From assembly GCF_014654615.1 (NCBI RefSeq), contig NZ_BNBB01000024.1, forward strand, positions 24,235 through 88,234: a stretch of DNA of 64,000 nt. Direction: 5' to 3'. The position numbers were made by a program, and so were the translations under genes. The notes under the pieces are model-generated. The model was not told where the DNA came from and made no database searches. It saw only the letters and a program-made list of their open reading frames with translations. The DNA comes from Streptosporangium violaceochromogenes (lineage in GTDB: Bacteria; Actinomycetota; Actinomycetes; Streptosporangiales; Streptosporangiaceae). How positions within the stretch are numbered: position 1 is the stretch's first letter; the number at the start of each line of letters is the position of its first letter. Positions 22,731-32,182 of the stretch are shown piece after piece.

Positions 22731-23657
22731 CTAAGCCTGGATGCCCAGACGCTCTTCGATGCAGCGCTGCTGAAGCTCCGGCGGGAGATTGGCGCAGTCA
22801 CCCACCTTGCTGTAGAGCCAGCTCAACAACGCCACGGCGATGAGCAGGGTCAGGGCGCTCAGGATGATCCCTCCCCAGGCCCGCCCCCGGTTGGAGTTCC
22901 TGGCCAGCGCGACGATGCCGATGACCAGGCCGACGATGGCCGTCAGAACCCCCAGGCCGCACACCACGAGCAGGAAGATGCTCACGATGCCGAGCACGAG
23001 CGCGGCGGTGCCGAGCCCGCCGCCCGCCTTGGGAGCGGCCCACCCCGCCCCCGGGGGCGCCGGATACGACGGCCCACCGGGATACGACGGGCCGCCGGGG
23101 TAGGAGGGACCGCCGGGATACGACGGGCCGCCGGGGCCGGGGTAGGGACCGCCGGCGGAGGAGGGGCCCTCCGGATGGCCGGGGCCGCCCGGCGTGGGCT
23201 GCTGTCCCCCGTAGGGACTCGCCCCCGTGACCGGAAAGCCCTCGGGAGGCGTCGGCGGGTCGTAGCGCGAGGGCCTCGCGGTGCTCGGCGGCGCCTCCCG
23301 CTCCTCAGGGTGGTCGCCGGGGTGCTCCGGGGCGCTCTCCCATCCCGGGTAGACGGGCGGGGCCGCACCCGGCATCGGGGGGGAGGGCTGCGCGGAGGAC
23401 GGAGGCGCGGGTTCACCGGAGGGCGGGGCCTCAGGCTCCGTCTGGAGCGGCGGAGAGACCTCGGGAGCGGCCGGCACGTCCGGATGCCGGGGCACCGGCG
23501 GCTCGCCGGGGATGGACAGCGGCGGCCGTTCCGGCTCCTCGTCCGGCCCGGGTTCCCGCGGGGTCTCCGGCTCGGGCGCGGCGGGCTCCTCCCCCTCGGG
23601 CCGCCTGTCCCCGGGCTCACGGGGGTCAGGCCGGTTGGGGTCCTCTGGTGCTGTCAC
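22731..23657 (-). CDS. Proline-rich protein with C-terminal DUF4190 membrane domain
   Basis: This encodes 308 residues; GTG 23657 has GGGAG 5 bases upstream. Residues 1-205 are Pro/Glu/Gly-rich and disordered, ending with four copies of a PGGPSY unit. Two transmembrane helices (ALVLGIVSIFLLVVCGLGVL and IILSALTLLIAVALLSWL) form the DUF4190 core, and a short Cys-containing tail closes the protein. The long cytoplasmic Pro-rich arm suggests protein-protein contacts. It is divergent from purF. Confidence 0.82.
   Translation of the reverse strand: MTAPEDPNRPDPREPGDRRPEGEEPAAPEPETPREPGPDEEPERPPLSIPGEPPVPRHPDVPAAPEVSPPLQTEPEAPPSGEPAPPSSAQPSPPMPGAAPPVYPGWESAPEHPGDHPEEREAPPSTARPSRYDPPTPPEGFPVTGASPYGGQQPTPGGPGHPEGPSSAGGPYPGPGGPSYPGGPSYPGGPSYPGGPSYPAPPGAGWAAPKAGGGLGTAALVLGIVSIFLLVVCGLGVLTAIVGLVIGIVALARNSNRGRAWGGIILSALTLLIAVALLSWLYSKVGDCANLPPELQQRCIEERLGIQA
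23061..23132. repeat. 18-bp tandem repeats coding PGGPSY
   Basis: About four imperfect 18-bp units (type CCGGGATACGACGGGCCG, with variants) run in tandem inside the DUF4190 gene. Copy number could differ between strains. Confidence 0.7.
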
Positions 23658-23819
23658 GTCCACTCCCGACGGGTATAGGTATGCCGGATACCTGACACTC
23701 CCCCTCCTGTTCCCCCCAAAACAGGCTGACACGGTAAAACGCCGGTGATTGTTCGGCACGGGGTGACGGACACGGCCCCCAGGTGCGAGCAAGGCGAACC
23801 CCGACCTAGACTGAAGCAT

Positions 23820-25256
23820 GTGCTGAAAGGCGACGGCCATCTGAGCCATGACCTTGACCCCCACGACCGGCCCCCGAAAGACGCGTGTGGCGTCTTCGGC
23901 GTCTGGGCGCCCGGGGAGGAAGTCTCCAAACTCACCTACTACGGGCTGTACGCGCTACAGCACCGCGGGCAGGAGTCCGCGGGCATCGCGGTCAGCGACG
24001 GCAGCCGGATCCTCGTCTACAAGGACATGGGCCTGGTCGCCCAGGTCTTCGACGAGTCGGTGCTGGGAACCCTCCGCGGCCACCTGGCGATCGGCCACTG
24101 CCGCTACTCCACCACGGGGTCGAGCGTCTGGGAGAACGCCCAGCCCACGCTGAGCTCGACCGAGGACGGCGGGCTCGCGCTCGCCCACAACGGAAACCTC
24201 ATCAACACCCCGGAGCTCTCCCGGCGGCTGGCCCCCGGCTCCACCCGGGCGACCACCGACACCGAGGTGCTGACGACGCTGCTGGCCCAGGACCGCAGCC
24301 AGGCCATCGACGACGCCGCGGCGGTGCTCCTGCCCCAGGTCAAGGGCGCCTACTCCCTGGTCTTCATGGACGAGAAGACGCTGTACGCCGCCCGCGACCC
24401 GCAGGGTGTCCGGCCACTCGTCCTGGGGCGCCTGGAACGCGGATGGGCGGTGGCCTCCGAGACCGCCGCGCTCGACATCGTGGGCGCCACGTTCGTCCGG
24501 GAGATCGAGCCCGGCGAGCTGATCACGATCGACGAGCGCGGGGTCCGCTCGCGCCGGTTCGCGCTGGCCGAGCCCAAGGGCTGCCTGTTCGAATACGTCT
24601 ACCTCGCCCGCCCGGACACCACGATCGCCGGGCGCGGCGTGCAGAGCACCCGCGTCGAGGTCGGCCGCGTGCTGGCCCGCGAGCATCCCGTCGAGGCCGA
24701 CCTGGTCATCCCGACGCCCGAGTCGGGCACCCCGGCCGCCGTCGGCTACGCCGAGGAGAGCGGTATCCCCTACGGCCAGGGCCTGGTCAAGAACTCCTAC
24801 GTCGGCCGGACCTTCATCCAGCCGTCCCAGACGATCCGCCAGCTCGGCATCCGGCTCAAGCTCAACCCGCTGAGGGAGGTCGTGGCGGGCAAGCGCCTGA
24901 TCGTCGTGGACGACTCCATCGTGCGCGGCAACACCCAGCGGGCGATCGTCAAGATGCTGCGCGAGGCGGGGGCCACGGAGGTCCACGTCCGCATCTCCTC
25001 GCCGCCGGTCTCCTGGCCCTGCTTCTACGGCATCGACTTCGCCACCCGGGCCGAGCTGATCGCCGGCTCGCTCGGCGTGGACGAGATCCGCGCCTCCCTC
25101 GGCGCCGACTCGCTCGGGTACATCTCGCTGGAGGGCCTGACCGCGGCCACCACGATCCCGGCGGAACGGCTCTGCCGCGCCTGTTTCGACGGCGTCTACC
25201 CCATCCCCATCGACCAGGACAACGTGGGCAAGTACGTCCTGGAGGCCAAGCTGTGA
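23820..25256 (+). CDS. purF: Amidophosphoribosyltransferase
   Basis: This encodes 478 residues from GTG 23820, chosen by resemblance to other actinobacterial PurF N-termini (GDGxLxHDL); no strong ribosome-binding site is visible. Cys23 in DACGVFGVW is the glutaminase nucleophile, exposed after removal of a 22-residue propeptide. The C-terminal phosphoribosyltransferase half has the PRPP loop (RLIVVDDSIVRGNT). LCRACFDGVYP fits the Cys of an iron-sulfur-type PurF. It makes phosphoribosylamine, the first step of purine synthesis. purM follows 44 bases later. Confidence 0.95.
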   Translation: MLKGDGHLSHDLDPHDRPPKDACGVFGVWAPGEEVSKLTYYGLYALQHRGQESAGIAVSDGSRILVYKDMGLVAQVFDESVLGTLRGHLAIGHCRYSTTGSSVWENAQPTLSSTEDGGLALAHNGNLINTPELSRRLAPGSTRATTDTEVLTTLLAQDRSQAIDDAAAVLLPQVKGAYSLVFMDEKTLYAARDPQGVRPLVLGRLERGWAVASETAALDIVGATFVREIEPGELITIDERGVRSRRFALAEPKGCLFEYVYLARPDTTIAGRGVQSTRVEVGRVLAREHPVEADLVIPTPESGTPAAVGYAEESGIPYGQGLVKNSYVGRTFIQPSQTIRQLGIRLKLNPLREVVAGKRLIVVDDSIVRGNTQRAIVKMLREAGATEVHVRISSPPVSWPCFYGIDFATRAELIAGSLGVDEIRASLGADSLGYISLEGLTAATTIPAERLCRACFDGVYPIPIDQDNVGKYVLEAKL

Positions 25257-25300
25257 GCCGGTCGCACACCCCGGACGACGCGATCGGCGAAGGAGACCGC

Positions 25301-26326
25301 ATGACCGGCTACGCCGCCGCCGGCGTGGACATCGACGCGGGCGAGCGCGCCGTCGAGCTGATGAAGGCGAAGGTCGCGCGGTCGCGGCGGCCCGAGGTGA
25401 TCGACGACGCCAGCGGCTTCGCCGGCCTGTTCGACGCCTCGGCCCTGCTGAGCTACCGGCGGCCGCTGCTGACCACCTCGACCGACGGCGTCGGCACCAA
25501 GGTCATGCTGGCGCAGGCGCTCGGCAAGCACGACACGATCGGCCTCGACCTGGTCGGCATGGTCGTCGACGACCTGGTGGTCTGCGGCGCGGAACCGCTC
25601 TTCATGACCGACTACATCGCCTGCGGGAAGGTCGTCCCCGAGCGGATCGCCGAGATCGTGGGCGGTGTCGCCGAGGGCTGCCGCCTGGCCGGCTGCGCCC
25701 TCGTCGGGGGGGAGACGGCCGAGCATCCCGGAGCCATGGGCGCGGATGAGTACGACCTGGCCGGCGCCGCCACGGGCGTGGTGGAGGCCGACGAGCTGCT
25801 CGGCCGCGACCGGGTCCGGGCGGGCGACGTGGTGCTGGCGCTGGCCTCCTCCGGCGTGCACTCCAACGGCTACTCGCTGGTCAGGCACATCATCAAGCTG
25901 GCCGGGCTCACGCTGGAGACCGAGATCGGCGAGCTCGGCCGGACCCTCGGCGAGGAGCTTCTCGAACCGACCAGGATCTACGCGCTGGACTGCCTGGCGC
26001 TGGCCCGCGCGACGGAGGTCCACGCCTACGCCCACATCACCGGGGGCGGCCTCGCGGGCAACCTCTCCCGTTCCCTTCCCCCCACGCTGGACGCGCTGCT
26101 CGACCGTTCCTCCTGGACCCCCCCGCCCGTCTTCGAGGTGCTCGCGGGGTACGGCAAGGTGCCGCGGGCCGAGATGGACCGCACCTTCAACCTGGGGGTG
26201 GGCATGGCGGCCGTCGTCGCGGCGGACGCCGCCGACACGGCCCTGGCCCTGCTCGCCGAGCGCGGCCTCCCCGCCTGGGTGCTGGGCGAGGTCGTTCCCG
26301 GGACCGGCAGGGCCCTCTATCGCTGA
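25301..26326 (+). CDS. purM: Phosphoribosylformylglycinamidine cyclo-ligase (AIR synthase)
   Basis: This encodes 341 residues. ATG 25301 follows AAGGAGACCGC and is preferred over a GTG at 25253 that overlaps the purF stop. PurM markers are AGVDIDAGERAVELMK, STDGVGTKVMLA, LVGGETAEHPG, SSGVHSNGYSLVR and HITGGGLAGNLSR. It closes the imidazole ring of FGAM to give AIR. It is in one operon with purF. Confidence 0.96.
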   Translation: MTGYAAAGVDIDAGERAVELMKAKVARSRRPEVIDDASGFAGLFDASALLSYRRPLLTTSTDGVGTKVMLAQALGKHDTIGLDLVGMVVDDLVVCGAEPLFMTDYIACGKVVPERIAEIVGGVAEGCRLAGCALVGGETAEHPGAMGADEYDLAGAATGVVEADELLGRDRVRAGDVVLALASSGVHSNGYSLVRHIIKLAGLTLETEIGELGRTLGEELLEPTRIYALDCLALARATEVHAYAHITGGGLAGNLSRSLPPTLDALLDRSSWTPPPVFEVLAGYGKVPRAEMDRTFNLGVGMAAVVAADAADTALALLAERGLPAWVLGEVVPGTGRALYR

Positions 26327-26440
26327 CCCCTCCGGCCCGGCCCGCCACCGCGGTCCGGGCCGGGGTCGTCACCGCGGTCCGGGCAGACTCGGACAGCGCC
26401 CCGGCGTGGGCCGGAGCGCCGTCACATGCGACGGCGCGGA

Positions 26441-26479
26441 GAAAACACCCGGCGGCTTCCCAACCACCGGGTGTTTCTC
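26441..26479. terminator. Terminator between purM and the DUF3073 gene
   Basis: AAACACCCGG (26443-26452) pairs with CCGGGTGTTT (26467-26476), with a TCTC tail. It lies between convergent genes and can serve both. Confidence 0.7.
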
Positions 26480-26500
26480 GCGCGCTCGATATGAAGACGC

Positions 26501-26734
26501 CTAGCGCCGGCCGGGCGCCCCGTCGTCGCGATCGTCTCCGGAGCCGAAGCCCTCGGCGTAATCGGCGTACCGTTCAGCCAGCGCATCGTAGGAGTCGTTG
26601 GCGTCGTCATTGTGGTTGGAGTCGTCTCTGACTCCGAGCTCGTCGCGAAGACGCTCAAGATCAGTGCCACCGCTGTTGTACTTCAGCTGGCGAGCAACCT
26701 TGACCTGCTTGGCCTTTGCTCGGCCGCGCCCCAT
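26501..26734 (-). CDS. DUF3073 protein
   Basis: This encodes 77 residues. The highly basic start MGRGRAKAKQVKVARQLKY is the hallmark of the DUF3073 family, followed by an acidic, Asp/Asn-rich half. These small actinobacterial proteins have no known function. The position between purM and the valine dehydrogenase gene is the one I recall from Streptomyces. Confidence 0.92.
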   Translation of the reverse strand: MGRGRAKAKQVKVARQLKYNSGGTDLERLRDELGVRDDSNHNDDANDSYDALAERYADYAEGFGSGDDRDDGAPGRR

Positions 26735-26884
26735 TGGCTCGACCCCCTCGTGTGGGGCCGTGCCCGACCCCTCGTCGCTAACGCACCACGCACTGACGCC
26801 ACCTGACTTGAGGCGTCAGCTCTCGTTCGACTACAACCGTACCCGTTTTACGCCCGGCTCGGTACGCCGTATGGGCGTGAGAGG

Positions 26885-27988
26885 CTAGCGGCCCAGCCAA
26901 ATGCCCCTAATTCGCCCGACTTCCGACATTCTGCGCTCAGCCAGCCTGTCGGCCGCGACCGCCGGGGGAACACCGTCCTCCGCCGCCAGAGCGAAGATCT
27001 TGAGAGTCGTGTCGTAGATCTGGGTGGCCTTTGCCTTCGCACGGTCCATGTCGAACCCCCGGATCTCGTCGGCGACCTGGATGACCCCGCCGGAGTTGAC
27101 CACGTAGTCGGGCGCGTAGAGGACGCCCCGGTCGGCGAGCTCCTTCTCCACCCCCGGATGGGAGAGCTGGTTGTTGGCCCCGCCACAGACGATCTTGGCG
27201 CGGAGCCGGGCGACCGTCTCGTCGTCCAGCGCCCCGCCGAGCGCGCACGGCGCGTAGACGTCGAGATCGGCCCCGGTGAGCTCCGTCTGGTCCGCCACGA
27301 CCTCCACCCCGGGGTGCCGCCGCCGGACCCGCTCCACGGCCCGCTCGTCGACGTCGCAGATCACGACCTCGGCGCCGTCCTCGACGAGGTGGCCCACCAG
27401 GCGGTGCCCCACCTTGCCCACGCCCTCGACGCCGACCCGCCGCCCGCGCAGCGCCGGCGAGCCGTAGACGTGCTCGGCCGCGGCCCGCATGCCCTGGAAG
27501 ACACCGTAGGCGGTCAGGATCGAGGAGTCGCCCGCCCCGCCCTGCGCCGGCGTGCGGCCGGTCACGTAGGAGCTCTCACGGGCCACGACGTCCATGTCCT
27601 CGCTGTAGGTGCCGACGTCGCACGCGGTGTAGTAGCGGCCCCCCAGAGACTGCACGAACCGGCCGTAGGCGCGCAGGAGCGCCTCGCTCTTGCCGGTGGA
27701 GGGGTCGCCGATGATCACCGCCTTGCCGCCCCCCAGGTCGAGCCCCGCCAGGGCGTTCTTGTAGGCCATGGCCCGCGAGAGGTTGAGCACGTCGGCCAGG
27801 GCGGCCTGCTCGCTGGGGTAGGGGTAGAACCTGGTGCCTCCGAGGCTCGGGCCCAGGGCGGTGTTGTAGATCGCGATGATCGCGTAAAGGCCGCTGCGTT
27901 CGTCGGAGCAGAAAACGACCTGCTCGTGCTTCGCCTGGCCACGTGCTGGGCTCTCGTCTTTGTGAGACAGCCCGAAGACGTCAGTCAC
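26885..27988 (-). CDS. vdh: Valine (leucine/phenylalanine-type) dehydrogenase
   Basis: This encodes 367 residues. The substrate domain has GGTRFYPYPSE, and the catalytic Lys lies in AYKNALAGLDLGGGKAV. The NAD-binding Rossmann motif is VGVEGVGKVGHRLV, and CGGANNQL and APDYVVNSGGVIQVADE complete the Glu/Leu/Phe/Val dehydrogenase fold. It oxidatively deaminates branched-chain amino acids to keto acids with NAD. Its place between DUF3073 and bldC supports the Vdh name. It is monocistronic. Confidence 0.93.
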   Translation of the reverse strand: MTDVFGLSHKDESPARGQAKHEQVVFCSDERSGLYAIIAIYNTALGPSLGGTRFYPYPSEQAALADVLNLSRAMAYKNALAGLDLGGGKAVIIGDPSTGKSEALLRAYGRFVQSLGGRYYTACDVGTYSEDMDVVARESSYVTGRTPAQGGAGDSSILTAYGVFQGMRAAAEHVYGSPALRGRRVGVEGVGKVGHRLVGHLVEDGAEVVICDVDERAVERVRRRHPGVEVVADQTELTGADLDVYAPCALGGALDDETVARLRAKIVCGGANNQLSHPGVEKELADRGVLYAPDYVVNSGGVIQVADEIRGFDMDRAKAKATQIYDTTLKIFALAAEDGVPPAVAADRLAERRMSEVGRIRGIWLGR

Positions 27989-28174
27989 GGTGGTGACTCC
28001 CGGTCGCCGGCCCGCCGCCCCATGACGGCGGAGATCACTATCAGCGTAACCACAACTTCCGCCGGAACCGTGAGGGATCGTCCCGGTTCTCAGCAGGCGA
28101 GACGGGGCGCGCGCCGCCGGGCCACCAGGGGTTGATACCGGACAACGGCCGGTTTCTCATGGGACGATGCGGTC

Positions 28175-29032
28175 GTGCTGCCCTATGCCGCGTACCTCCG
28201 TGTCTATGAACCGCTGAGCGCGTTCACCCCTTCGGAACGATCTTCATGGGCCGCCTACGCCAGAGCAGCCGACCGGCCCCGCCGCGCGAGCGCGCTCCAG
28301 GTCGAGCAGGGCGAGGCCGTACGGCGCCTGGCGGGGGTGCCTCCCACCCCGGCACCCGCCCAGGAGAGCCCCAACGCCTATCTGAGGCGCGTGGAGGAGG
28401 TCCTGTACGTCTGCCCCTGGCAGAGCAGGCTCAGGTCCTGGCTGGCCTTCTCACGCTTTCGTGGGGCCACTCCCGCGAGGCTGATGGAACGGTTCATTCC
28501 GATCCCCGTCGCCGAGCGGACGGCCGACGAGTTCGACAGGTTCAAACGGCGCGGCGGGGCGACGGCGCTGCGCACCCACATCCGCACCTCCAGGTGGCAC
28601 GTTCCGGCGGCGTGGTTCGTACCCTTCGAGGGGGGCGAGCGCTGGCTGGCCCTCGGTGGCGAGCGGAGCGCCGGCGGCAGGGTGGCCACGCGCAACCTTC
28701 TCTACGTCACCTCCATGTCCCACGCCAGGCGGCGCAGCGCCCGCGCCCTTCAGATCATCCGCAGGAAGATGGGCGAGGTCGCGATGACCTCCGAGGTCGA
28801 GGAGATGGCCCGCTGGCTGGAAGAGTTTCACCCCCACTCGCTCGTGGAGCTCGACTACGGAGGGATCGTCCACCTGATGGAGGACGACAAGCTCCGGGCC
28901 GACCAGTCGGCGGCGGAGATCGCCGCCGCGCTCACGGGTCTGGAGAACGGCGAGGAAGAGTTGGCCTTCGCCATGTACCAGCGCGTGATCCTCCGGTGGA
29001 GATCAATACAACTTCTCGAATCAGCAAACTGA
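28175..29032 (+). CDS. Conserved hypothetical protein upstream of bldC
   Basis: This encodes 285 residues from GTG 28175. It has an N-terminal PYAAYLRVYEPLSAFTP segment, a central mixed region (WHVPAAWFVPF) and a helical, acidic C-terminal half with repeated E/R residues (SEVEEMARWLEEFHPHS). No signal peptide or membrane helix is seen. Proteins of this kind hold the same position between vdh and bldC in Streptomyces, as I recall, so a link to development is possible but unproven. Confidence 0.82.
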   Translation: MLPYAAYLRVYEPLSAFTPSERSSWAAYARAADRPRRASALQVEQGEAVRRLAGVPPTPAPAQESPNAYLRRVEEVLYVCPWQSRLRSWLAFSRFRGATPARLMERFIPIPVAERTADEFDRFKRRGGATALRTHIRTSRWHVPAAWFVPFEGGERWLALGGERSAGGRVATRNLLYVTSMSHARRRSARALQIIRRKMGEVAMTSEVEEMARWLEEFHPHSLVELDYGGIVHLMEDDKLRADQSAAEIAAALTGLENGEEELAFAMYQRVILRWRSIQLLESAN

Positions 29033-29351
29033 GTCGCAAATCATCCCTCTGACCTGCATAAGTAGGTTGGTCGATGACCGGCGACACGTCTACGAACTGA
29101 GTAGTTTGCCGTTTTCACTGCGATACCACGAAACGTGTCGCTAGAATCACCGAGCGTGACAACAACAGGTGCACAAGAGAGATGAGCCACTCAAAGGCTC
29201 GCCAATCGCTCTACGTGGCTGTATGGTCACATCGGGTGATGCCGCATATGGCCCGAACAGCCGCACGCAAGGGGCCATAAGGGGACATCCGTGACAAGCG
29301 TCAAGTCGCAGGATCGCTGTCGCCGGTCCACATGGAGGAGAGGCCGCACAA
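29033..29351. other. bldC upstream region
   Basis: There is no gene in this 319-base stretch. GC content is lower than in neighbouring DNA, consistent with a regulated promoter. The bldC ribosome-binding site is GGAGGAGAGG at 29334-29343. I could not place the start of transcription. Confidence 0.5.
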
Positions 29352-29555
29352 ATGTCAGCTCGTACACCCGAGGCAGAGCCGCTGCTTACCCCGGCGGAGG
29401 TCGCAACCATGTTCCGGGTCGATCCCAAGACCGTTACACGGTGGGCGAAGGCGGGCAAGTTGACGTCCATTCGCACGCTCGGTGGACACCGCCGCTACCG
29501 GGAGACCGAGGTTCGCGCGCTGCTCGCGGGGATTCCGCAGCAGCGCTCCGAGTAA
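29352..29555 (+). CDS. bldC: Developmental regulator BldC
   Basis: This encodes 67 residues, almost identical in my memory to Streptomyces BldC. The single MerR-type winged HTH (LLTPAEVATMFRVDP, TVTRWAKAGKLTSIRTLGG, HRRYRETEVRALLAG) fills nearly the whole protein. BldC binds direct repeats cooperatively and holds back sporulation genes during vegetative growth. Its presence indicates a differentiating actinomycete. Confidence 0.97.
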   Translation: MSARTPEAEPLLTPAEVATMFRVDPKTVTRWAKAGKLTSIRTLGGHRRYRETEVRALLAGIPQQRSE

Positions 29556-29825
29556 GACGGGGCCGTCACGGACTTAGGGGGAACCAGACGCGCGCTCACA
29601 CCGTGAGCGTGTAGGCAACATGGGTTGTGTGGGGAGCGGCGTCGCCCGCCCGGCGCCGCCCCACATCGTCCCGTACGGCTCCGCCGGCCTCCCCCGCACG
29701 TCCTGACCCGTCTCCGTGCCCCCCACCCCAATCCGCCGGGCGGGCACGGGTTCCCCCCGGCCCCGTTTCCCGGGCCCCGCGGGCCCCGGATCTCCGCGGG
29801 ACTCCCCCGGGCCTTCCCGGAGCGG

Positions 29826-30569
29826 TTACGGCACCTGGCCGCCGACCAGGGCTCCCAGCAGCCGTCCGACCTGAGGGTCGTGATCGGCGCCCGCTCCGAG
29901 CAGCGCCACCATCTGGCCGACCAGCATGCGTTCGAGCGCCGGCCGTTCGATGTCCCGGTGCTCCAGCCAGTCAAGGCCCGCCGTCTCCACCGAGGCGATC
30001 CACGAACGCAGCGCCACCCGCAGGATCGGACCGGGCTCGTCGACCTGCATGCGCCGCATGATGAGCCGGAACAGCCGGTGCCGGACGCCTTCGATGATCT
30101 CCCCGACCTCCCCGGCCTCCCTGCCGTGGCCGGCCGGGCCGCCCTTCAGGAGCGCGGCGAACCCGGCCTCGTGCTCCTCGACGAAGTCGAAGTAGCGGCT
30201 CAGCCCCCAGGCGAGCTCCTCCAGCGGGGGGCCGTTCCCCGGCGGTCGCAGCCGCGCCTCCAGGTCGGCCGCCGCGCTTCTCAGGGCGGCCACGTACAGC
30301 TCCTGCTTGCCGCCGAAGTAGTGGTAGACGAGGGCCCGCGAGGCCCCGGCCGCCGAGGCCACGTCGTCGATGGACACCCTCTCGGCGTCCCGTCTGCCGA
30401 ACAGTTCGAGGGCCGCCGCCACGAGTTCCTCGCGACGCCGGTCCACGCTGAGCCTGCGCCGCGCCGGGCGGGCGCCCTGCGCCGAGGACTTTCCCCGCTC
30501 GGTGGCTCCGGATGTCGACCCCACACCGGGCACACTATCGGAGCCGTTCCCCGGGGGTGATGAGGTCAA
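29826..30569 (-). CDS. TetR/AcrR-family transcriptional regulator
   Basis: This encodes 247 residues. I start at TTG 30569 because GAAGGGAA lies about 9 bases upstream and the longer frame (to 30647) has no ribosome-binding site. After a roughly 35-residue disordered extension comes the TetR HTH: LVAAALELFGRRDAERVSIDDVASAAGASRALVYHYFGGK. The C-terminal domain is helical and presumably ligand-binding. It is divergent from the LacI-type gene. Confidence 0.88.
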   Translation of the reverse strand: MTSSPPGNGSDSVPGVGSTSGATERGKSSAQGARPARRRLSVDRRREELVAAALELFGRRDAERVSIDDVASAAGASRALVYHYFGGKQELYVAALRSAAADLEARLRPPGNGPPLEELAWGLSRYFDFVEEHEAGFAALLKGGPAGHGREAGEVGEIIEGVRHRLFRLIMRRMQVDEPGPILRVALRSWIASVETAGLDWLEHRDIERPALERMLVGQMVALLGAGADHDPQVGRLLGALVGGQVP

Positions 30570-30661
30570 GATCGGAGTTCCCTTCGAAATCAGGCCGTAC
30601 CCCATTCGGAACTCGATCGTTTTGAGTGACAGGTGCCCATCCACCACTGCGGGGGAGAGCC

Positions 30662-31747
30662 ATGTCAGGACCGCCGGTCAACACCACCGTCACCCGAGCC
30701 CGTGAGCTTGCCGAGGCCGTGCCGCCGGAGAACACCGGGCCACGCCCGCGGCCAACGATCCGCAACGTCGCAGAGCGCGCCGGTGTCTCCAAATCACTGG
30801 TCTCGCTGGTGCTGCGCGGATCGCCGCACGTCAGCGAGCACCGTCGCCAAGCGGTGCTCCAGGCCGCCAGAGAACTCGGCTACCGGCCCAACGCGGTCGC
30901 GCGCAGCCTGGTCGAAGGCCGCACACACCTGGTCGGCGCGCTCGTCGCCGACCTGCACAACCCGTTCTACGCCCAGTGCCTGGACGGCCTGCAGGAGAGC
31001 CTGCACGGCGACGGCCTGCGGCTGCTCATCGGCAACAGCCAGTGGGATCCCGCGTTCGAGGACGAGGCCGTCGAGGCCTTCCTGGAACTGCGCGTGGACG
31101 GTCTCGTCCTGCTCGGCATCGCGCCGACCAGTGACACTCTCATCGAGGCCACCGGCTACACGCCGACGGTCGTGGTGGGAGAGCGCGACATCGAACTGGG
31201 CAGCGTGGACGTCGTCGTGGACGACGACCAGCTCGGCGCCCGCCTCGCCGTCGACCACCTCGTGGAGTTCGGCCACCGCCGGATCGCCCACATCGAGGGT
31301 GCCCGCTCCTCCTCCGGACGGTTCCGGTGCGAGGGCTACCTGGTCGCGATGCGCAGGCACGCGCTGGCGCCGTACATCATGGTCGAGCAGAGCGAGTGCA
31401 CCGAGGAAGGAGGCGCCGCAGCCGCGCACAACCTGCTGACCCGCGACCCCCGGCCCACCGCCATCTTCGCCGCGAACGACGCGGTGGCGATCGGCGTGCT
31501 CTCCGCGGCGGCCGAACTGGGTCTGCGCGTGCCCGACGACCTTTCGGTCGTCGGCTATGACAACACCCACCTGGCCGGGACCCAGCCCATCTCGCTGACC
31601 ACCATCGATCAGCCTCGCCGGGCCATGGGCCGTTCGGCGGCGGCGCTGCTCAGCGACCGGATCGGCGACCCGGGCAAGTCCTCGCGCCTGCGGCAGGTCA
31701 CCCCCCAGCTCGTCGCGCGTCGCAGTACAGGCCCCGCACGGCCGTAA
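30662..31747 (+). CDS. LacI-family transcriptional regulator
   Basis: This encodes 361 residues; ATG 30662 with GGGGGAGAG upstream. The HTH with hinge is at about residues 35-85 (TIRNVAERAGVSKSLVSLVLRG, GYRPNAVARSL), followed by a periplasmic-binding-protein-like sensor domain (LVGALVADLHNPFYAQCLDGL, TAIFAANDAVAIGVL, SVVGYDNTHLA). The ligand is probably a sugar or related small molecule; no sugar transport genes are adjacent, so the target is elsewhere. A terminator follows. Confidence 0.93.
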   Translation: MSGPPVNTTVTRARELAEAVPPENTGPRPRPTIRNVAERAGVSKSLVSLVLRGSPHVSEHRRQAVLQAARELGYRPNAVARSLVEGRTHLVGALVADLHNPFYAQCLDGLQESLHGDGLRLLIGNSQWDPAFEDEAVEAFLELRVDGLVLLGIAPTSDTLIEATGYTPTVVVGERDIELGSVDVVVDDDQLGARLAVDHLVEFGHRRIAHIEGARSSSGRFRCEGYLVAMRRHALAPYIMVEQSECTEEGGAAAAHNLLTRDPRPTAIFAANDAVAIGVLSAAAELGLRVPDDLSVVGYDNTHLAGTQPISLTTIDQPRRAMGRSAAALLSDRIGDPGKSSRLRQVTPQLVARRSTGPARP

Positions 31748-31751
31748 AAGC

Positions 31752-31789
31752 GCCTGCCTGGAGCGTTACAGCACGCCCAGGCAGGCTTT
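31752..31789 (+). terminator. Terminator of the LacI-type gene
   Basis: GCCTGCCTGG (31752-31761) pairs with CCAGGCAGGC (31777-31786) and is followed by TTTA. Confidence 0.75.
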
Positions 31790-31871
31790 AAGACCTCGTC
31801 AAAAACGGGCCAACCTCCGACGTGGCGGTGAGGCGCGGGTGTTGACTCCCGTGGTGACGAGGGGGGTAACA

Positions 31872-32120
31872 ATGCGTGATCCAGAGCTGGTGTCATGCGC
31901 CCAGCGCGCGGCCGCGGAACTTGAGCGGGCGTGGGCGCACTGGCGGGCCGCCCGGGGAAGGAACGGGGACACAGGCGCCGAGTCCGTGGCGAGCTATGTG
32001 GCCCATTCCATCGACCACCCGTGGGGACGTCCGCGCGTGGTCCTCGGGCTGGACGCCGAAGACGCCAGGGAGCTCGCCTCTCTCCTGCAGAAGCAGGAGA
32101 CAGGGGAACACGTCTGGTGA
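31872..32120 (+). CDS. Small conserved hypothetical protein
   Basis: This encodes 82 residues from ATG 31872, with GGGGGG upstream. The sequence is helical (DPELVSCAQRAAAELERAW) with a central VLGLDAEDARELASLL segment. I recall similar short proteins in actinobacteria but know no function. It is 62 bases before the amidase gene and may share a transcript with it. Confidence 0.65.
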   Translation: MRDPELVSCAQRAAAELERAWAHWRAARGRNGDTGAESVASYVAHSIDHPWGRPRVVLGLDAEDARELASLLQKQETGEHVW

Positions 32121-32182
32121 CAAAGGCTGAGTCACGACGTCGGGCCGCGTAGGTTAGGGGGCTGACGATTCCTTCGAGGGGG

